Assembly: GCA_963717085.1 (NCBI GenBank)
Contig: CAVQVM010000015.1
Span: 310,001 to 374,000 of the forward strand
DNA length: 64,000 bases
Direction of reading: 5' to 3'
Origin: DASQUK01 sp963717085
Lineage (GTDB): Bacteria > Actinomycetota > Acidimicrobiia > Acidimicrobiales > VFJN01
The notes under the pieces were generated by a model that ran no database searches, had not been told where the DNA came from, and worked only from the letters and a program-made list of their open reading frames with translations. Below are positions 8,078-16,967 of this stretch, one piece after another. The first letter of the stretch is position 1; every line of letters begins with the position of its first letter. Position numbers and translations under genes: made by a program.

Positions 8078-8518
8078 GTGGAGCAGCCGCTCATCGCTGA
8101 CATCCTCGAGATCGAGCAGCTCCTCGCCCGGTATGCCGCCGGCATGACCAGGGACGACATCGACGCCGTGATGGCCGCGTTCACGCCGGACGGCACCTAC
8201 CGCGCCTTCGGCGCGACGTACACGCTCGCCGACTTCCCGGCACTCGTGCGCGCCGCGCCCAAGGGCCTGTTCCTCACGGGCACGCCTGCGCTCGAGCTCG
8301 ACGGCGATGCCGGCACGGGCGTGCAGACCCTGTGCTTCGTCGACCAGAAGACCCACGCCATGCGCATCGGCTACTACACCGACACCTACCGCCGCACCCC
8401 CGACGGCTGGCGGTTGCACACGCGGTCGATGACGTTCCTGCGCCGCAGCGGTGCCCGCGACGCCGGCAAGCCGCACGACCCGGCCCGCCCCGAGCCGACC
8501 GCCAGCGCGTCGGGGTAG
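8078..8518 (+). CDS. SnoaL-like / NTF2-fold protein
   Basis: A 146-residue protein of the SnoaL_4/NTF2-like cone fold: IEQLLARYAAGMTRDDIDAVM at the start, an F-TPDGTYRAFG strand, and C-terminal YTDTYRRTPDGWRLHTR. Members include dehydratases, isomerases and hydroxylation accessory proteins. Catalytic residues cannot be assigned safely. It starts with GTG and is followed 11 bases later by an acyl-CoA dehydrogenase pair, so it likely forms the first gene of that operon. The upstream region has GAGAACTAGATTAC (from 8054), a weak relative of the AGAAC operator motif. Confidence 0.75.
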   Translation: MEQPLIADILEIEQLLARYAAGMTRDDIDAVMAAFTPDGTYRAFGATYTLADFPALVRAAPKGLFLTGTPALELDGDAGTGVQTLCFVDQKTHAMRIGYYTDTYRRTPDGWRLHTRSMTFLRRSGARDAGKPHDPARPEPTASASG

Positions 8519-8529
8519 GCCTCGCCCCC

Positions 8530-9660
8530 ATGGAGCTCGACGCGTTCCGGTCGTCCCTCGACGGCTGGCTCGACGGGCACGCCGCGGCCCTCGCGCCGGG
8601 CCACGTGGGCGCCGGGACGCTCGACGACCACATGGCCCAGCTCGCGAAGGTGAAGCGGTTCGCGTACGACGCCGGCTGGATGCGCTGGGGGTGGCCCGAG
8701 CGGGTCGGCGGGCTCGGTGGCTCGACGCTGCTGCGCGCCTACCTCGCCGAGGCGCTGACGTCGCGGGACCTCGTCGATCCGGGCCTCTATTCGATGACCG
8801 AGGTGCTCGCGCCGACGATGATCGACTACGCGCCGCCGGGGCTCGCCGCCAGCATGGTGCCTCGGCTGCTGCGCGGCGACGAGACGTGGTGCCAGGGCTT
8901 CTCCGAGCCGGGGACCGGGAGCAACCTCGCGGCGCTGTCCTGCCGCGCCACCCGCACCGGCGACGGCTGGCGGGTGTCCGGCCAGAAGGTCTGGACCAGC
9001 CTGGCGCAGTACGCGCAGCGCTGCGTGCTCCTGACCCGGACGGGGCCGCCGGCCTCGGACCACAGGGGCATCACCGCGCTGTTCGTCGACATGGCGACGC
9101 CCGGGATCACGGTGCGGCCGATCGTGGCGATGCACGGCCGCGAGGAGTTCTGCGAGGTCTTCTTCGACGACGTCGCCGTGCCGCTCGACCGGACGCTGGG
9201 CGAGGTCGGCCAGGGCTGGTCGGTCGCGATGGACCTGCTCCCGTTCGAGCGCAGCACGGCACTGTGGCAGCGGGGCGCGTTCCTGCACCGGCGGCTGGAG
9301 CAGCTGCTGGCCGCTGCGCCGCCGGGCACGCTCGCGCCGGACGAGGTCGGCGAGGTCTTCGGGCAGGTCTACGCGCTGCGGGCCCGGTCGCGGGCGACGC
9401 AGCACCGGCTGGCGGCGGGGGAGCGGCTCGGGCCCGAGACGTCGGTCGACAAGATCCTGCTGGCGACGGCCGAGCAGGCGGTCTTCGACCTCGTCGCCGC
9501 CGCCCTCGCGGACGGCATGTTGGCCGGCGACGACGCCGGCAGCGAGCGTTGGCGCGCCGAGTTCCTGTACTCCCGGGCGGCGACCATCTACGGGGGCAGC
9601 GCCGAGATCCAGCGCAACATCGTCGCCCGGCGCCTCCTCGATATGGGGGCCGACCGCTGA
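8530..9660 (+). CDS. Acyl-CoA dehydrogenase, subunit 1 of a paired (heteromeric) enzyme
   Basis: A 376-residue FAD-dependent acyl-CoA dehydrogenase. The central domain has WCQGFSEPGTGSNLA and the C-terminal domain has YGGSAEIQRNIVARRLL. At the medium-chain position of the catalytic base (Y-E-G-T) this protein has Y-G-G-S, so the base must lie elsewhere, as in isovaleryl/long-chain types. The TGA overlaps the ATG of the next ACAD as TGATG. Such adjacent, coupled ACAD genes encode alpha2beta2 heterotetramers in mycobacterial cholesterol side-chain degradation (FadE/ChsE pairs); a comparable steroid- or terpenoid-like CoA ester is a reasonable but unproven substrate. Confidence 0.85.
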   Translation: MELDAFRSSLDGWLDGHAAALAPGHVGAGTLDDHMAQLAKVKRFAYDAGWMRWGWPERVGGLGGSTLLRAYLAEALTSRDLVDPGLYSMTEVLAPTMIDYAPPGLAASMVPRLLRGDETWCQGFSEPGTGSNLAALSCRATRTGDGWRVSGQKVWTSLAQYAQRCVLLTRTGPPASDHRGITALFVDMATPGITVRPIVAMHGREEFCEVFFDDVAVPLDRTLGEVGQGWSVAMDLLPFERSTALWQRGAFLHRRLEQLLAAAPPGTLAPDEVGEVFGQVYALRARSRATQHRLAAGERLGPETSVDKILLATAEQAVFDLVAAALADGMLAGDDAGSERWRAEFLYSRAATIYGGSAEIQRNIVARRLLDMGADR

Positions 9661-10622
9661 TGGACGGAGAGGCGCGTGAGCTCTTCGAGAAGGGCCTGCG
9701 GCACGCCACGGCGAACCACACGGGCGAGGCGCTCGACGCCGCGCTCGCGGCGCTGGGGTGGCTGGACGCCCTCGCAGCCGATCCCCGCGCCGCGGTCCCG
9801 CTCCTCTTCGAGCTCCAGGGGGCCGCCAACGCGACGTCGTCGGCCCTCGACGACGTCGTCCTCGCTGCGCTCGACACGGCACGCACCACGGCGGTCGGGG
9901 TCGTCCTGCCGCCGCTCGGGGGTTGGGATGCACCGGGACGGGTGGAGGGCGAGGAGGTCGCCGTGGGCGGGGTCGGTACCGCTCGCCTGCGCCGGCACAC
10001 GGCCGCCGTCGTCGTCGCCGGGACGGGCGAGGGGCACGTCGCGGCCATCGTCGAGACCGCGCGCCTGGTGCTGCGCCCCGTCGGGGGCATCGATCCCGTG
10101 CTCGGCATGGTCGAGGTGGCGGCGGGCCGCGTGCCCCGCCGCGACCAGGCGCCGGCCCCGCCCGCCGCATGGCCGGCCGCGCTGGCCGCCGGCCAGCTCG
10201 CCATCGGCCACGAGCTGGTGGGCGCGGCGAGGCAGATGCTGCGGCTGGCCCGCGACCACGCGCGGGAACGCATCCAGTTCGGGCGGCCGATCGCCTCCTT
10301 CCAGGCCGTTCGCCACCGGCTCGCCGACACCCGGGTGGCGATCGACGCAGCGGAAGCGGCATTGGACGCGGCCTGGGACGACGGGTCACCGCTGACGGCG
10401 GCGCTCGCCAAGGCCATCGCCGGAACGGGTGCCCGCACCGCGCGGCACCATTGCCAGCAGGTGCTGGCGGGCATCGGGTTCACCACCGAGCACCCGCTCC
10501 ATCGGTACGTCCGGCGGACGCTCGTGCTCGACGGGCTGCTGGGCGACGCCCGCTCGCTGACCCGGCGGCTCGGCGACGACCTGCTCCGCAGCCGGCGGCT
10601 GCCGGCGATCCTGCCGCTCTGA
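9660..10622 (+). CDS. Acyl-CoA dehydrogenase-like protein, subunit 2 of a paired enzyme
   Basis: A 320-residue ACAD homologue, shorter and more diverged than its upstream partner. The C-terminal helical domain is recognisable (GAARQMLRLARDHARERIQFGRPI, FQAVRHRLADTRVAID), with HHCQQVLAGIGFTTEHPLHRY near the end. The N-terminal and middle domains are poorly conserved. Coupled to the upstream ACAD by a TGATG overlap. The pairing of a full ACAD with a diverged one matches known FadE heteromers in actinobacterial steroid catabolism. It converges on the enoyl-CoA hydratase gene 15 bp downstream. Confidence 0.78.
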   Translation: MDGEARELFEKGLRHATANHTGEALDAALAALGWLDALAADPRAAVPLLFELQGAANATSSALDDVVLAALDTARTTAVGVVLPPLGGWDAPGRVEGEEVAVGGVGTARLRRHTAAVVVAGTGEGHVAAIVETARLVLRPVGGIDPVLGMVEVAAGRVPRRDQAPAPPAAWPAALAAGQLAIGHELVGAARQMLRLARDHARERIQFGRPIASFQAVRHRLADTRVAIDAAEAALDAAWDDGSPLTAALAKAIAGTGARTARHHCQQVLAGIGFTTEHPLHRYVRRTLVLDGLLGDARSLTRRLGDDLLRSRRLPAILPL

Positions 10623-10637
10623 CCGGCGGTCAGGCGG

Positions 10638-11420
10638 TCAGGCGTCGCGGTCGCGGGAGAGCAGCCGGTCGAGGTTCGCCCGCATCTCGGGTGAGGTGAA
10701 CGATCGGTCCTCGGCGGTCAGGGCGAAGTCGAGGGCGGCCAGCACGGCCCGCTCGAGGTGCAGGTTCAGGATGCGCTTGGTGTCCTCGACCGCCCGCGGT
10801 GGCAGCTCGGCGATCCGCCGGGCGCACGCCAGGGCCTGCTCGAGCACCTCGCCGTCGGGGCACACGTGGTTGGCGAGGCCGATCTCGGCGGCCCGCCGGG
10901 CGGGGATCCGGTCGCCGGTCAGCGCGTACTCCTTGGCGAGCTGGAGGCTGGTCAGCAGCGGCCACGTCACGGGACCGCCGTCCGCCGCCACCAGGCCGAC
11001 CAGCACGTGAGGGTCGGCGAGGTGGGCGCTCTCCGCCATGTAGACGATGTCGGAGAGGGCGACGATGCTGCAGCCGAGCCCGACGGCGGGCCCGTTGACC
11101 GCGGCGACGATCGGCACGCGGCACGAGACCATGCCGGTCACGATCCGCCGCCCGTCGTCGAGGGACTGCCGGCGCAGGTCGGCGTCCTTGGTGAGCTCGT
11201 CGAGGTAGTCGAAATCGCCGCCGGCCGAGAACGCTCGGCCGTTGCCCGTGACGACGGCCACCCGGGCGTCGGCGTCGGCGTCGATCCGGGGGAAGACCTC
11301 GGCCAGGGCGCGGTGGAGGCTGTGGTTGGTGGCGTTGAGGTGGTCCGGCCGATTCAGCCGGACCACCCTGATCGGTCCGTCGGCCTCCACCGCCAGGCCC
11401 TCCGGCAGCTCGTAGGTCAT
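10638..11420 (-). CDS. Enoyl-CoA hydratase/isomerase family protein
   Basis: A 260-residue crotonase-fold protein. Oxyanion-hole segments are visible: AFSAGGDFDYL and NGPAVGLGCSIVALSDIVYM. The usual Glu in the GGGC-x-L-A-x-x-C-D region is not obvious, so hydratase versus isomerase or hydrolase activity cannot be fixed. Expected to act on an acyl-CoA in beta-oxidation. It begins eight bases after the stop of the frameshifted ACAD and so closes a four-gene minus-strand operon of ligase, ACAD, ACAD and ECH (15140 down to 10638). Confidence 0.85.
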   Translation of the reverse strand: MTYELPEGLAVEADGPIRVVRLNRPDHLNATNHSLHRALAEVFPRIDADADARVAVVTGNGRAFSAGGDFDYLDELTKDADLRRQSLDDGRRIVTGMVSCRVPIVAAVNGPAVGLGCSIVALSDIVYMAESAHLADPHVLVGLVAADGGPVTWPLLTSLQLAKEYALTGDRIPARRAAEIGLANHVCPDGEVLEQALACARRIAELPPRAVEDTKRILNLHLERAVLAALDFALTAEDRSFTSPEMRANLDRLLSRDRDA

Positions 11421-11427
11421 GCCCGCA

Positions 11428-12563
11428 TCATGACGCCGGCAGCCCGAGGATGCGGGTGGCCACCAGGTTGCGCTGGATCTGCGACGTCCCGCCCATCACG
11501 CTCTGGGCGCGGCTGTAGAGGTACACCCTCAGCCAGGTGTCGTCGCTGCCGTGGCCGTCGCCTCGCCGCCGCCGATGGCGAGGGCCGCGTGCCCGACCGC
11601 CTGCTCGACCGAGGTCATGAGCAGCTTGTCGACCGATCCCTCCGGTCCGTGGGCGACGCCGTCGAGGCGGTCGGACAGCCGCCGGCGGACGTGCAGCCGC
11701 AGCATCTCGGACTCGACGATCGCCCACGCGAGGTCGCGCACCTGCTCGGATCCGTACCGGCCGGGGTCGTCGCGCACCCGCTCGGTGAGCTCGTTGACGA
11801 GCTTGCTGTAGCGCGCCACGTAGCCGAGCTCACCGGGCTCGCGCTCGTGGCTCACCACCGTCATCGCCAGCTTCCAGCCGTCGCCCGGGCCGCCGACCAT
11901 GTTGCCCGCCGGGACCCGGGCGCCTTCGAAGACGACCTCGCCGAACTCCTTCGTGATCCCGTTCATCATCCGGAGCGGCCGCCGTTCGATGCCCGGTTGG
12001 CGCATCGACACGGCGAAGGCCGACAGGCCCTCGTGCCTGGGCACGTCGCGGTCGGTCCGCGCGAGGACGAGGCACCAGTCGGCGTCGTCCGAGTAGCTCG
12101 TCCACACCTTGTGGCCGGTGACGACGTAGTCGTCGCCGTCCGGTTCGGCGCGGGTGCGGAGCGACGCCAGGTCGGAGCCGGCGTCCGGCTCGCTGAAGCC
12201 CTGGCACCACCGGTCGCGGCCGTTGACGATCCCCGGCAGGAAGCGTGACCTCACGTCGTCGCTGCCGTGGCGGAGGAATCCCTGCACCAGGTAGCCGAGG
12301 CTCGGTCGGGGGGGCGCACCGGCGGCGGCGAGCTCCTCGTCGGCGATCACCTCGTAGACGCTCGGCAGACCCCGGCCGCCGATCTCGGTCGGCCACGACA
12401 GGCCGAAGAAGCCGGCGTCGTAGAGGGCCCGGTGCCAGGCCGCCTGGCCCGCCCAGTAGGCGTCGGAGGTCGACGACGCCGGCAGCCCCGGGTTGTTGTC
12501 GCGGAGCCACGCCCGCAGGCGGTGCCGGAACGCTGCCTCCTGGGGCGAGTCACCGAAGTCCAC
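11428..12563 (-). CDS. Acyl-CoA dehydrogenase, frameshifted near its C-terminus
   Basis: The GTG at 12563 (GGAGG upstream) opens a normal ACAD: SWPTEIGG, WCQGFSEPDAGSDLASLR, VTGHKVWTSYSDDADWC, GSVDKLLMTSVEQAVGHAAL. The frame then runs into a stop at 11529-11531, while the expected C-terminus (DDTWLRVYLYSRAQ, GGTSQIQRNLVATRILG) continues in another frame to 11428. The break lies at about 11560-11575 in a GGCGGCGGCGAGG tract, and restoring one base rejoins the frames. It is therefore either a real inactivating mutation or a sequencing error. It overlaps the upstream ACAD gene by 14 bases, forming the second heteromeric ACAD pair of this window. Confidence 0.8.
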
Positions 12564-13608
12564 GCCCGCCTCCGATCCCGTGGTGGTCGAGCACGCGGGC
12601 GAGGCAGGCACCGACGCCCCCGAGGACGTCGCCCGCGAGCAGCGCCCGACGCAGGTGGACGTGCGCCAGGCACTCCCAGGTGTGGCCGACGCCCCCGTGC
12701 ACCTGGATCGCGGTCTCGCACGCCGCACGTGCGGCGCGGGCGCAGTACGCCTTGGCCACCGCCCCGGCCGCCAACGCGTCGCTCGGCGGGAGCGCGTCCA
12801 CCGCCCAGGCCGCGTGGAGGGCGACGCTGCGCGACCCCTCCACCGCCACGAGGGCGTCGGCGAGCAGGTGCTGGACTGCCTGGAACGAGCCGATCGGCCG
12901 GCCGAACTGGCGGCGCTCCCTGGCGTAGTCGCACGCCAGGTCGACGGCGCCGCGCATCGTGCCGACCAGGTCGGCGGACGTGACCGCGAGGCCGAGGGCC
13001 GTCCACCGCGCGAGGTCGGCCCCCTCGACAACCCAGGCCTGGCCGGGCAGGGGATCGACCACCGTCGATGGGTCCAGGGGCAGCGTGGGCTGCGTGAGGT
13101 CGATGCGGGAGCCCACCGGCGGCACCCGGCCCTGAGGTACGCCGACCCGTCCAAGGGCGTAGCCCTCGGGGGCGGGCACCAGCACGAGCGCCGCCGACGC
13201 CCCGAGAGCGTCGAGGGCCACGGCGCCCGCCGGCAACCCGCCGTCGACCGCATAGGTGGGCTCGGCGAGGTTCGACGCGAACGCAACGGTCTCGGGGCCG
13301 GTGGCGGTGGGGGCGCCCGCCAGCCGCCGTAGCTCCGCGGCCAGCGTCGGCCCCAGGAACCCAGCGTCTGCGCGTCCACGTCCCAGCTCCTCGGCGACGA
13401 TGGCGACCTCGACCCCCGACGCCCATGGTCCGCCGTCGTCGGTCGGGGTCCGCAGCTCCCGCCAGCCGGCTGCGGCGATGGCCGCGTCGAGCTTCGCGGC
13501 CCGCTCGGGGTCGTCGAGCTCCCCGACGGTGCTGGGCCCGTGCCGGCCGACAACCTGGGCGGCGGAGTCGCGGAGCGCGCGCTGTTCCGGCGCCAGGCGG
13601 ACGTCCAT
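12550..13608 (-). CDS. Acyl-CoA dehydrogenase family protein, partner of the downstream ACAD
   Basis: A 352-residue ACAD homologue (MDVRLAPEQRALRDSAAQV at the N-terminus, TSADLVGTMRGAVDLACDYARERRQFGRPIG split across the C-terminal helices, IQVHGGVGHTWECLAHVHLRRA at the end). The middle beta-domain is diverged. The ATG overlaps the stop of the upstream acyl-CoA ligase (TGATG) and its own end overlaps the next ACAD. The arrangement mirrors the 8530/9660 pair, and a heterotetramer is likely from family precedent. Confidence 0.82.
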   Translation of the reverse strand: MDVRLAPEQRALRDSAAQVVGRHGPSTVGELDDPERAAKLDAAIAAAGWRELRTPTDDGGPWASGVEVAIVAEELGRGRADAGFLGPTLAAELRRLAGAPTATGPETVAFASNLAEPTYAVDGGLPAGAVALDALGASAALVLVPAPEGYALGRVGVPQGRVPPVGSRIDLTQPTLPLDPSTVVDPLPGQAWVVEGADLARWTALGLAVTSADLVGTMRGAVDLACDYARERRQFGRPIGSFQAVQHLLADALVAVEGSRSVALHAAWAVDALPPSDALAAGAVAKAYCARAARAACETAIQVHGGVGHTWECLAHVHLRRALLAGDVLGGVGACLARVLDHHGIGGGRGLR

Positions 13609-15140
13609 CAGGCGTCCGTTCGCTCGGCGGCGAGCCGCGGTGCCCACTCGTCGCGCAGGGTCCGGCGCAGGACCTTTCCGGACGGGAGCCTAGGGATGGC
13701 GTCGACCACCACCACGTGGCGCAGTTGCTTGTACGTCGCGAGGGTGTCGGCCACCAGCCGCCGGAGCTCGCCCTCGTCGACCGGGCGGTGGGCGTCCAGC
13801 TGCACGGCCGCCACGGGGACCTCACCCGCGCGCTCGTCGGCGATGCCGAACACCGCGCAGTCGAGGACGGCGGGGTGACCGTGCAGCACCGCCTCCACCT
13901 CCGCCGGCGCCACCTGGAAGCCGTTGACCTTCATCATCTCCTTGGAGCGGTCGGTGAGGTGGACCCAGCCTTCGGGCTCGAGCCAGCCGACGTCGCCGGT
14001 GCGGTACCAGCCGTCGACGAAGGCGTCGGCCGTCGCCTCGTCCGGCAGGTAGCCGGCCATCACCGACGGGCTCCGGGCCTGGAGCTCGCCGATCTCGCCG
14101 GGCCCGACGACCAGGCCGCTGTCGAGGTCGGCGACCCGGAGCTCGACGTCCGCCGGCGGCATGCCGGCCGAGTCGAGGCGCCAGGCGGCGGGGTCGGCGA
14201 CCGGGTTGACGGCGATCACCGGCAGCTCGCTGGCGCCATACGCCGGCAGCCACCGGACGCCCGTGCGCTCGGTGACCGCAATGGCCACGCTCTCGGTGAC
14301 CGGGGTCGCGCCCCACATGATGTAGCGCAGCGACGAGAGGTCGTAGTCCTCGAGGCGCGGATGGTTCGCCATGGCCAACGCGATGGGTGCGACCGCCATC
14401 TCCAGGGTCATCCGCTCGGACGCGATGCCGCGCAGCACCTCGTCGAGGTCGAACCGGCGGTGCAGCCGGACCGTGGCGCCGGCCTCCGCAGCGGCGAGCA
14501 GGTTGAGGAGGCCGAGGATGTGCGACGGAGGCGTCGCCACCTGGAAGCGGTCGTCGGGGCCGAGGCCCAGGGCCGCGCACCAGTGTGACGTCGCGCGGCC
14601 GATCGACGCGTGCGTATGGCGGACCGCCTTGGGGAACCCCGTCGTGCCCGAGCTGAAGACGAGGATCACGTCGTCGGTGGCGCGTGCCTCGGCGCCCGGG
14701 GGCCGGCTGCGGCTGTGGGTCAACGCCGCCTCGAGCGCGGTCGTGTCGTCGAGGTCGGTCACACCATCGCCGCCCAGGCGGTCGGCGAGCAGCGAGGCCG
14801 CGGCACCGTCGGCGACGGCGTGGCGGGAACCCTCGGTCAGCTCCAAGGTGTGGTCGACCTCGGCGGCCTTCCAGGCGGGGCTCAGGAGCACGGCCGCGGC
14901 GCCGACCTTGCTGATCGCGTTCACCGTGATCACGAACTCCGGACGGTTCGCCATCATCACCGCGACGCGGGCGCCCGGGCCGACGCCGCGGTCCACCAGG
15001 TGCCGGGCGAAGGCGTTGCCGAGGCCATCGAGCTCCCGGAACGACCAGCGGTCGTCACCGGCCCGGATGGCATCCCGATCGCCGTACCGGTCAGCGGCCC
15101 GCTCCAGACCCCCGTGCACGAGCGTCGCCATCGGAAACAT
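13608..15140 (-). CDS. Acyl-CoA synthetase (AMP-forming)
   Basis: A 510-residue adenylate-forming ligase: VFSSGTTGFPKAVRHTH, YGASELPVIAVNP, YRTGDVGWLEPEGWVHLTDRSKEMMKVNG split over A7-A8, and LPSGKVLRR with the catalytic lysine. The fold resembles 4-coumarate/medium-chain ligases. It is the first gene of an operon continuing into two ACADs and an enoyl-CoA hydratase, so it likely activates the acid that the ACAD pair desaturates. The ATG at 15140 sits inside the AGAAC-AAT-GTTTC operator-like repeat; an ATG at 15131 is an alternative start. Confidence 0.88.
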   Translation of the reverse strand: MFPMATLVHGGLERAADRYGDRDAIRAGDDRWSFRELDGLGNAFARHLVDRGVGPGARVAVMMANRPEFVITVNAISKVGAAAVLLSPAWKAAEVDHTLELTEGSRHAVADGAAASLLADRLGGDGVTDLDDTTALEAALTHSRSRPPGAEARATDDVILVFSSGTTGFPKAVRHTHASIGRATSHWCAALGLGPDDRFQVATPPSHILGLLNLLAAAEAGATVRLHRRFDLDEVLRGIASERMTLEMAVAPIALAMANHPRLEDYDLSSLRYIMWGATPVTESVAIAVTERTGVRWLPAYGASELPVIAVNPVADPAAWRLDSAGMPPADVELRVADLDSGLVVGPGEIGELQARSPSVMAGYLPDEATADAFVDGWYRTGDVGWLEPEGWVHLTDRSKEMMKVNGFQVAPAEVEAVLHGHPAVLDCAVFGIADERAGEVPVAAVQLDAHRPVDEGELRRLVADTLATYKQLRHVVVVDAIPRLPSGKVLRRTLRDEWAPRLAAERTDA

Positions 15141-15146
15141 TGTTCT
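15134..15146. promoter_or_regulatory. AGAAC-N3-GTTTC operator-like repeat over the ligase start
   Basis: Read on the minus strand: AGAAC-AAT-GTTTC preceded by G, matching the motif GAGAACAAnnTT found at 4429 and 20865. It overlaps the first ATG of the ligase and lies in the 53-bp divergent region with the FMN reductase at 15194. A repressor here would block both promoters. Arms are imperfect (three of five pair). Confidence 0.4.
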
Positions 15147-15193
15147 CGGATTCGGAGATCGACGTCAACACGGGTCAAATGTAGGGTTCGCTG

Positions 15194-15682
15194 GTGAACG
15201 TCGTCGCCGTCGTCGGGAACCCGAAGCCCGGCTCACGGACGCGCGGGGCCGCCGAGCTGGTGGCCGAGCGCCTCGCCGGTGCACCGCCCTCGACCGTCAT
15301 CGAGCTGGCCGCGCTGGGTCCGGCGCTCCTGGCGTGGGGCGACCCAGCGGTTGCCGCGGCCAAGCGGGCGGTCCTCGACGCCGACCTCGTCGTGTTCGCG
15401 TCGCCCACGTACAAGGCCACGTACACCGGGCTGCTGAAGCTCTTCCTCGACCAGTTCGCCGCCGGCGAGCTCCATGGCACGACGGCCATCGCGCTGATGC
15501 TCGGGGCGTCGCCGCATCACGCGCTGGCGGGCGAGCTGACGCTCAAGCCGGTCCTCTCCGAGATCGGCTGCAGCTGCCCGACGCCCGCGCTCTTCCTGCT
15601 CGAGTCCTCCTGGGAGGCGAGCCCGGAGCTCGAGGCGTGGGTCGCGCGCGCCCGGGACGTGCTGCGACTGCCGCGTGGCTGA
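15194..15682 (+). CDS. NADPH-dependent FMN reductase (flavodoxin-like fold)
   Basis: A 162-residue SsuE/ArsH-like reductase: VVAVVGNPKPGSRTR (FMN phosphate loop) at the N-terminus and VFASPTYKATYTGLLKLFLDQF, the classical SPxY flavin-contact block. It would supply reduced FMN to a two-component monooxygenase such as the NtaA-type enzyme at the window start. Starts at GTG; divergent from the acyl-CoA ligase and convergent with the P450 gene, seven bases apart. Confidence 0.85.
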   Translation: MNVVAVVGNPKPGSRTRGAAELVAERLAGAPPSTVIELAALGPALLAWGDPAVAAAKRAVLDADLVVFASPTYKATYTGLLKLFLDQFAAGELHGTTAIALMLGASPHHALAGELTLKPVLSEIGCSCPTPALFLLESSWEASPELEAWVARARDVLRLPRG

Positions 15683-15689
15683 TGCCGGG

Positions 15690-16967
15690 TCAGCCGCCGG
15701 GCGTGAGCTCGAGGTGCAGGCGGCGGAGCCCGCGCAGGATGTACGTCGGCGCGTACTCGTAGCGGCGGGCGCCGGCCGGTCCGTGGGCCGCCTCGGAGAT
15801 CGTGATGTCTCCGGTGCGCTCGAGCATGCGGGCGATCGCGACCCGGGCCTCGGCCCGGGCGAGGGGTCCCCCGGGGCAGGCGTGGATGCCGCGCCCGAAG
15901 GCAAGGTGCTCGCGTGCGTTCGCCCGATCGAGGTCGAACACGCTCGGTTCGGTGAACCGGCGGGGGTCGCGGTTGGCGGCGCCGTTGACCACCATCACGG
16001 TCGTCCCGGCCGGGATGTCGACGCCGCCGACGCTCGCGGGCCGGCGCGCGAGCCGGAAGTCTCCCTTGACCGGGCTCTCGATCCGCAGGCACTCCTCCAC
16101 GAAATCGGGGATGCGGTCGGGGTCGTCCCGGAGCCGGCGCTGCAGGTCGGGGTGCTCGGCGATGACCTGGAACGCGGCTGCGAGGAGCCGGACGGTGGTC
16201 TCCTGCCCGGCTGAGAACAGGTTGGCCGCGACCCGCACCACGTCGATGACCTCGGGCGTGGAGCCGTCGGGGAACGTGGCGAGGGCGAGGCTCGTGAGGA
16301 CGTCGTCGCGGGGCTGGCGGCGTCGGTCCTCGACGTACACCGCGAACCGGTCGTACAGAAACTCCAGCGGCGTGTGGCCGAGCGGGCGCTTGGCGCTGCC
16401 GACGGCGCGGTTGGGGTCGTGGCCGCCCTGGAGCTCCTGACGGAACGTCTCGTGATCGGCCTGGGGCACGCCGAGGAGGTCGGCGATCACGTAGAGGGTG
16501 AACGGGCCGGCAAAGTCGCCGACGAGCTCGCACTCACCGCGCGCGACGAGCTCGTCGATCTGCCCGTCGGCGCGTCGCCACATGAAGTCCTCGTTCTCCC
16601 GGAGCCGCTTCGGCGTGAGCAGCCGCATCAGCAGCCCCCGGTGGGCCTTGTGCTCGGGCGGATCCATCGTCGGGAGCTGGTCGCTGAACGGCAGCTGGTC
16701 GCGGTACTGCTCGATGACCGCGCTCACGTCGTCACCCTCGAGCGGAACGGGCAGGCCCGGGAAGGGACCCGTCACCGAGTTGCACGACGAGAAGGTCTCC
16801 GGATCGGTGAAGATCGCGACCGCCTCCTCGTAGCCCGTCACCATCATCACGCCGTGATGCGGCTCGGCGTGGACAGGGCACCGCCGGCGGAGGTGGTCGA
16901 AGTAGGGGTACGGGTCGGCGATGAGCTCGTCGCCGCGGAAGAAGTCGACGCCGTCGAAGTCGGTCAT
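15690..16967 (-). CDS. Cytochrome P450
   Basis: A 425-residue soluble bacterial P450. I-helix FSAGQETTV with the acid/Thr pair, K-helix ExxR in EECLRIE, and heme loop FGRGIHACPGGPLAR with the axial cysteine. The Cys-Pro after the ligand is unusual but known. It is the last gene of a coupled operon (amidohydrolase_2, acyl-CoA ligase, P450); the ATG overlaps the upstream stop as ATGA. Hydroxylation of an alicyclic or terpenoid substrate is an inference from this context. Confidence 0.92.
   Translation of the reverse strand: MTDFDGVDFFRGDELIADPYPYFDHLRRRCPVHAEPHHGVMMVTGYEEAVAIFTDPETFSSCNSVTGPFPGLPVPLEGDDVSAVIEQYRDQLPFSDQLPTMDPPEHKAHRGLLMRLLTPKRLRENEDFMWRRADGQIDELVARGECELVGDFAGPFTLYVIADLLGVPQADHETFRQELQGGHDPNRAVGSAKRPLGHTPLEFLYDRFAVYVEDRRRQPRDDVLTSLALATFPDGSTPEVIDVVRVAANLFSAGQETTVRLLAAAFQVIAEHPDLQRRLRDDPDRIPDFVEECLRIESPVKGDFRLARRPASVGGVDIPAGTTVMVVNGAANRDPRRFTEPSVFDLDRANAREHLAFGRGIHACPGGPLARAEARVAIARMLERTGDITISEAAHGPAGARRYEYAPTYILRGLRRLHLELTPGG

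Noticed and set aside
6332..8476. Longer N-terminal form of the acyl-CoA ligase reaching into 8.0-8.5 kb
   Set aside because: The extension runs antisense through the SnoaL-like gene and shows no family similarity. A good ribosome site precedes GTG 7978.
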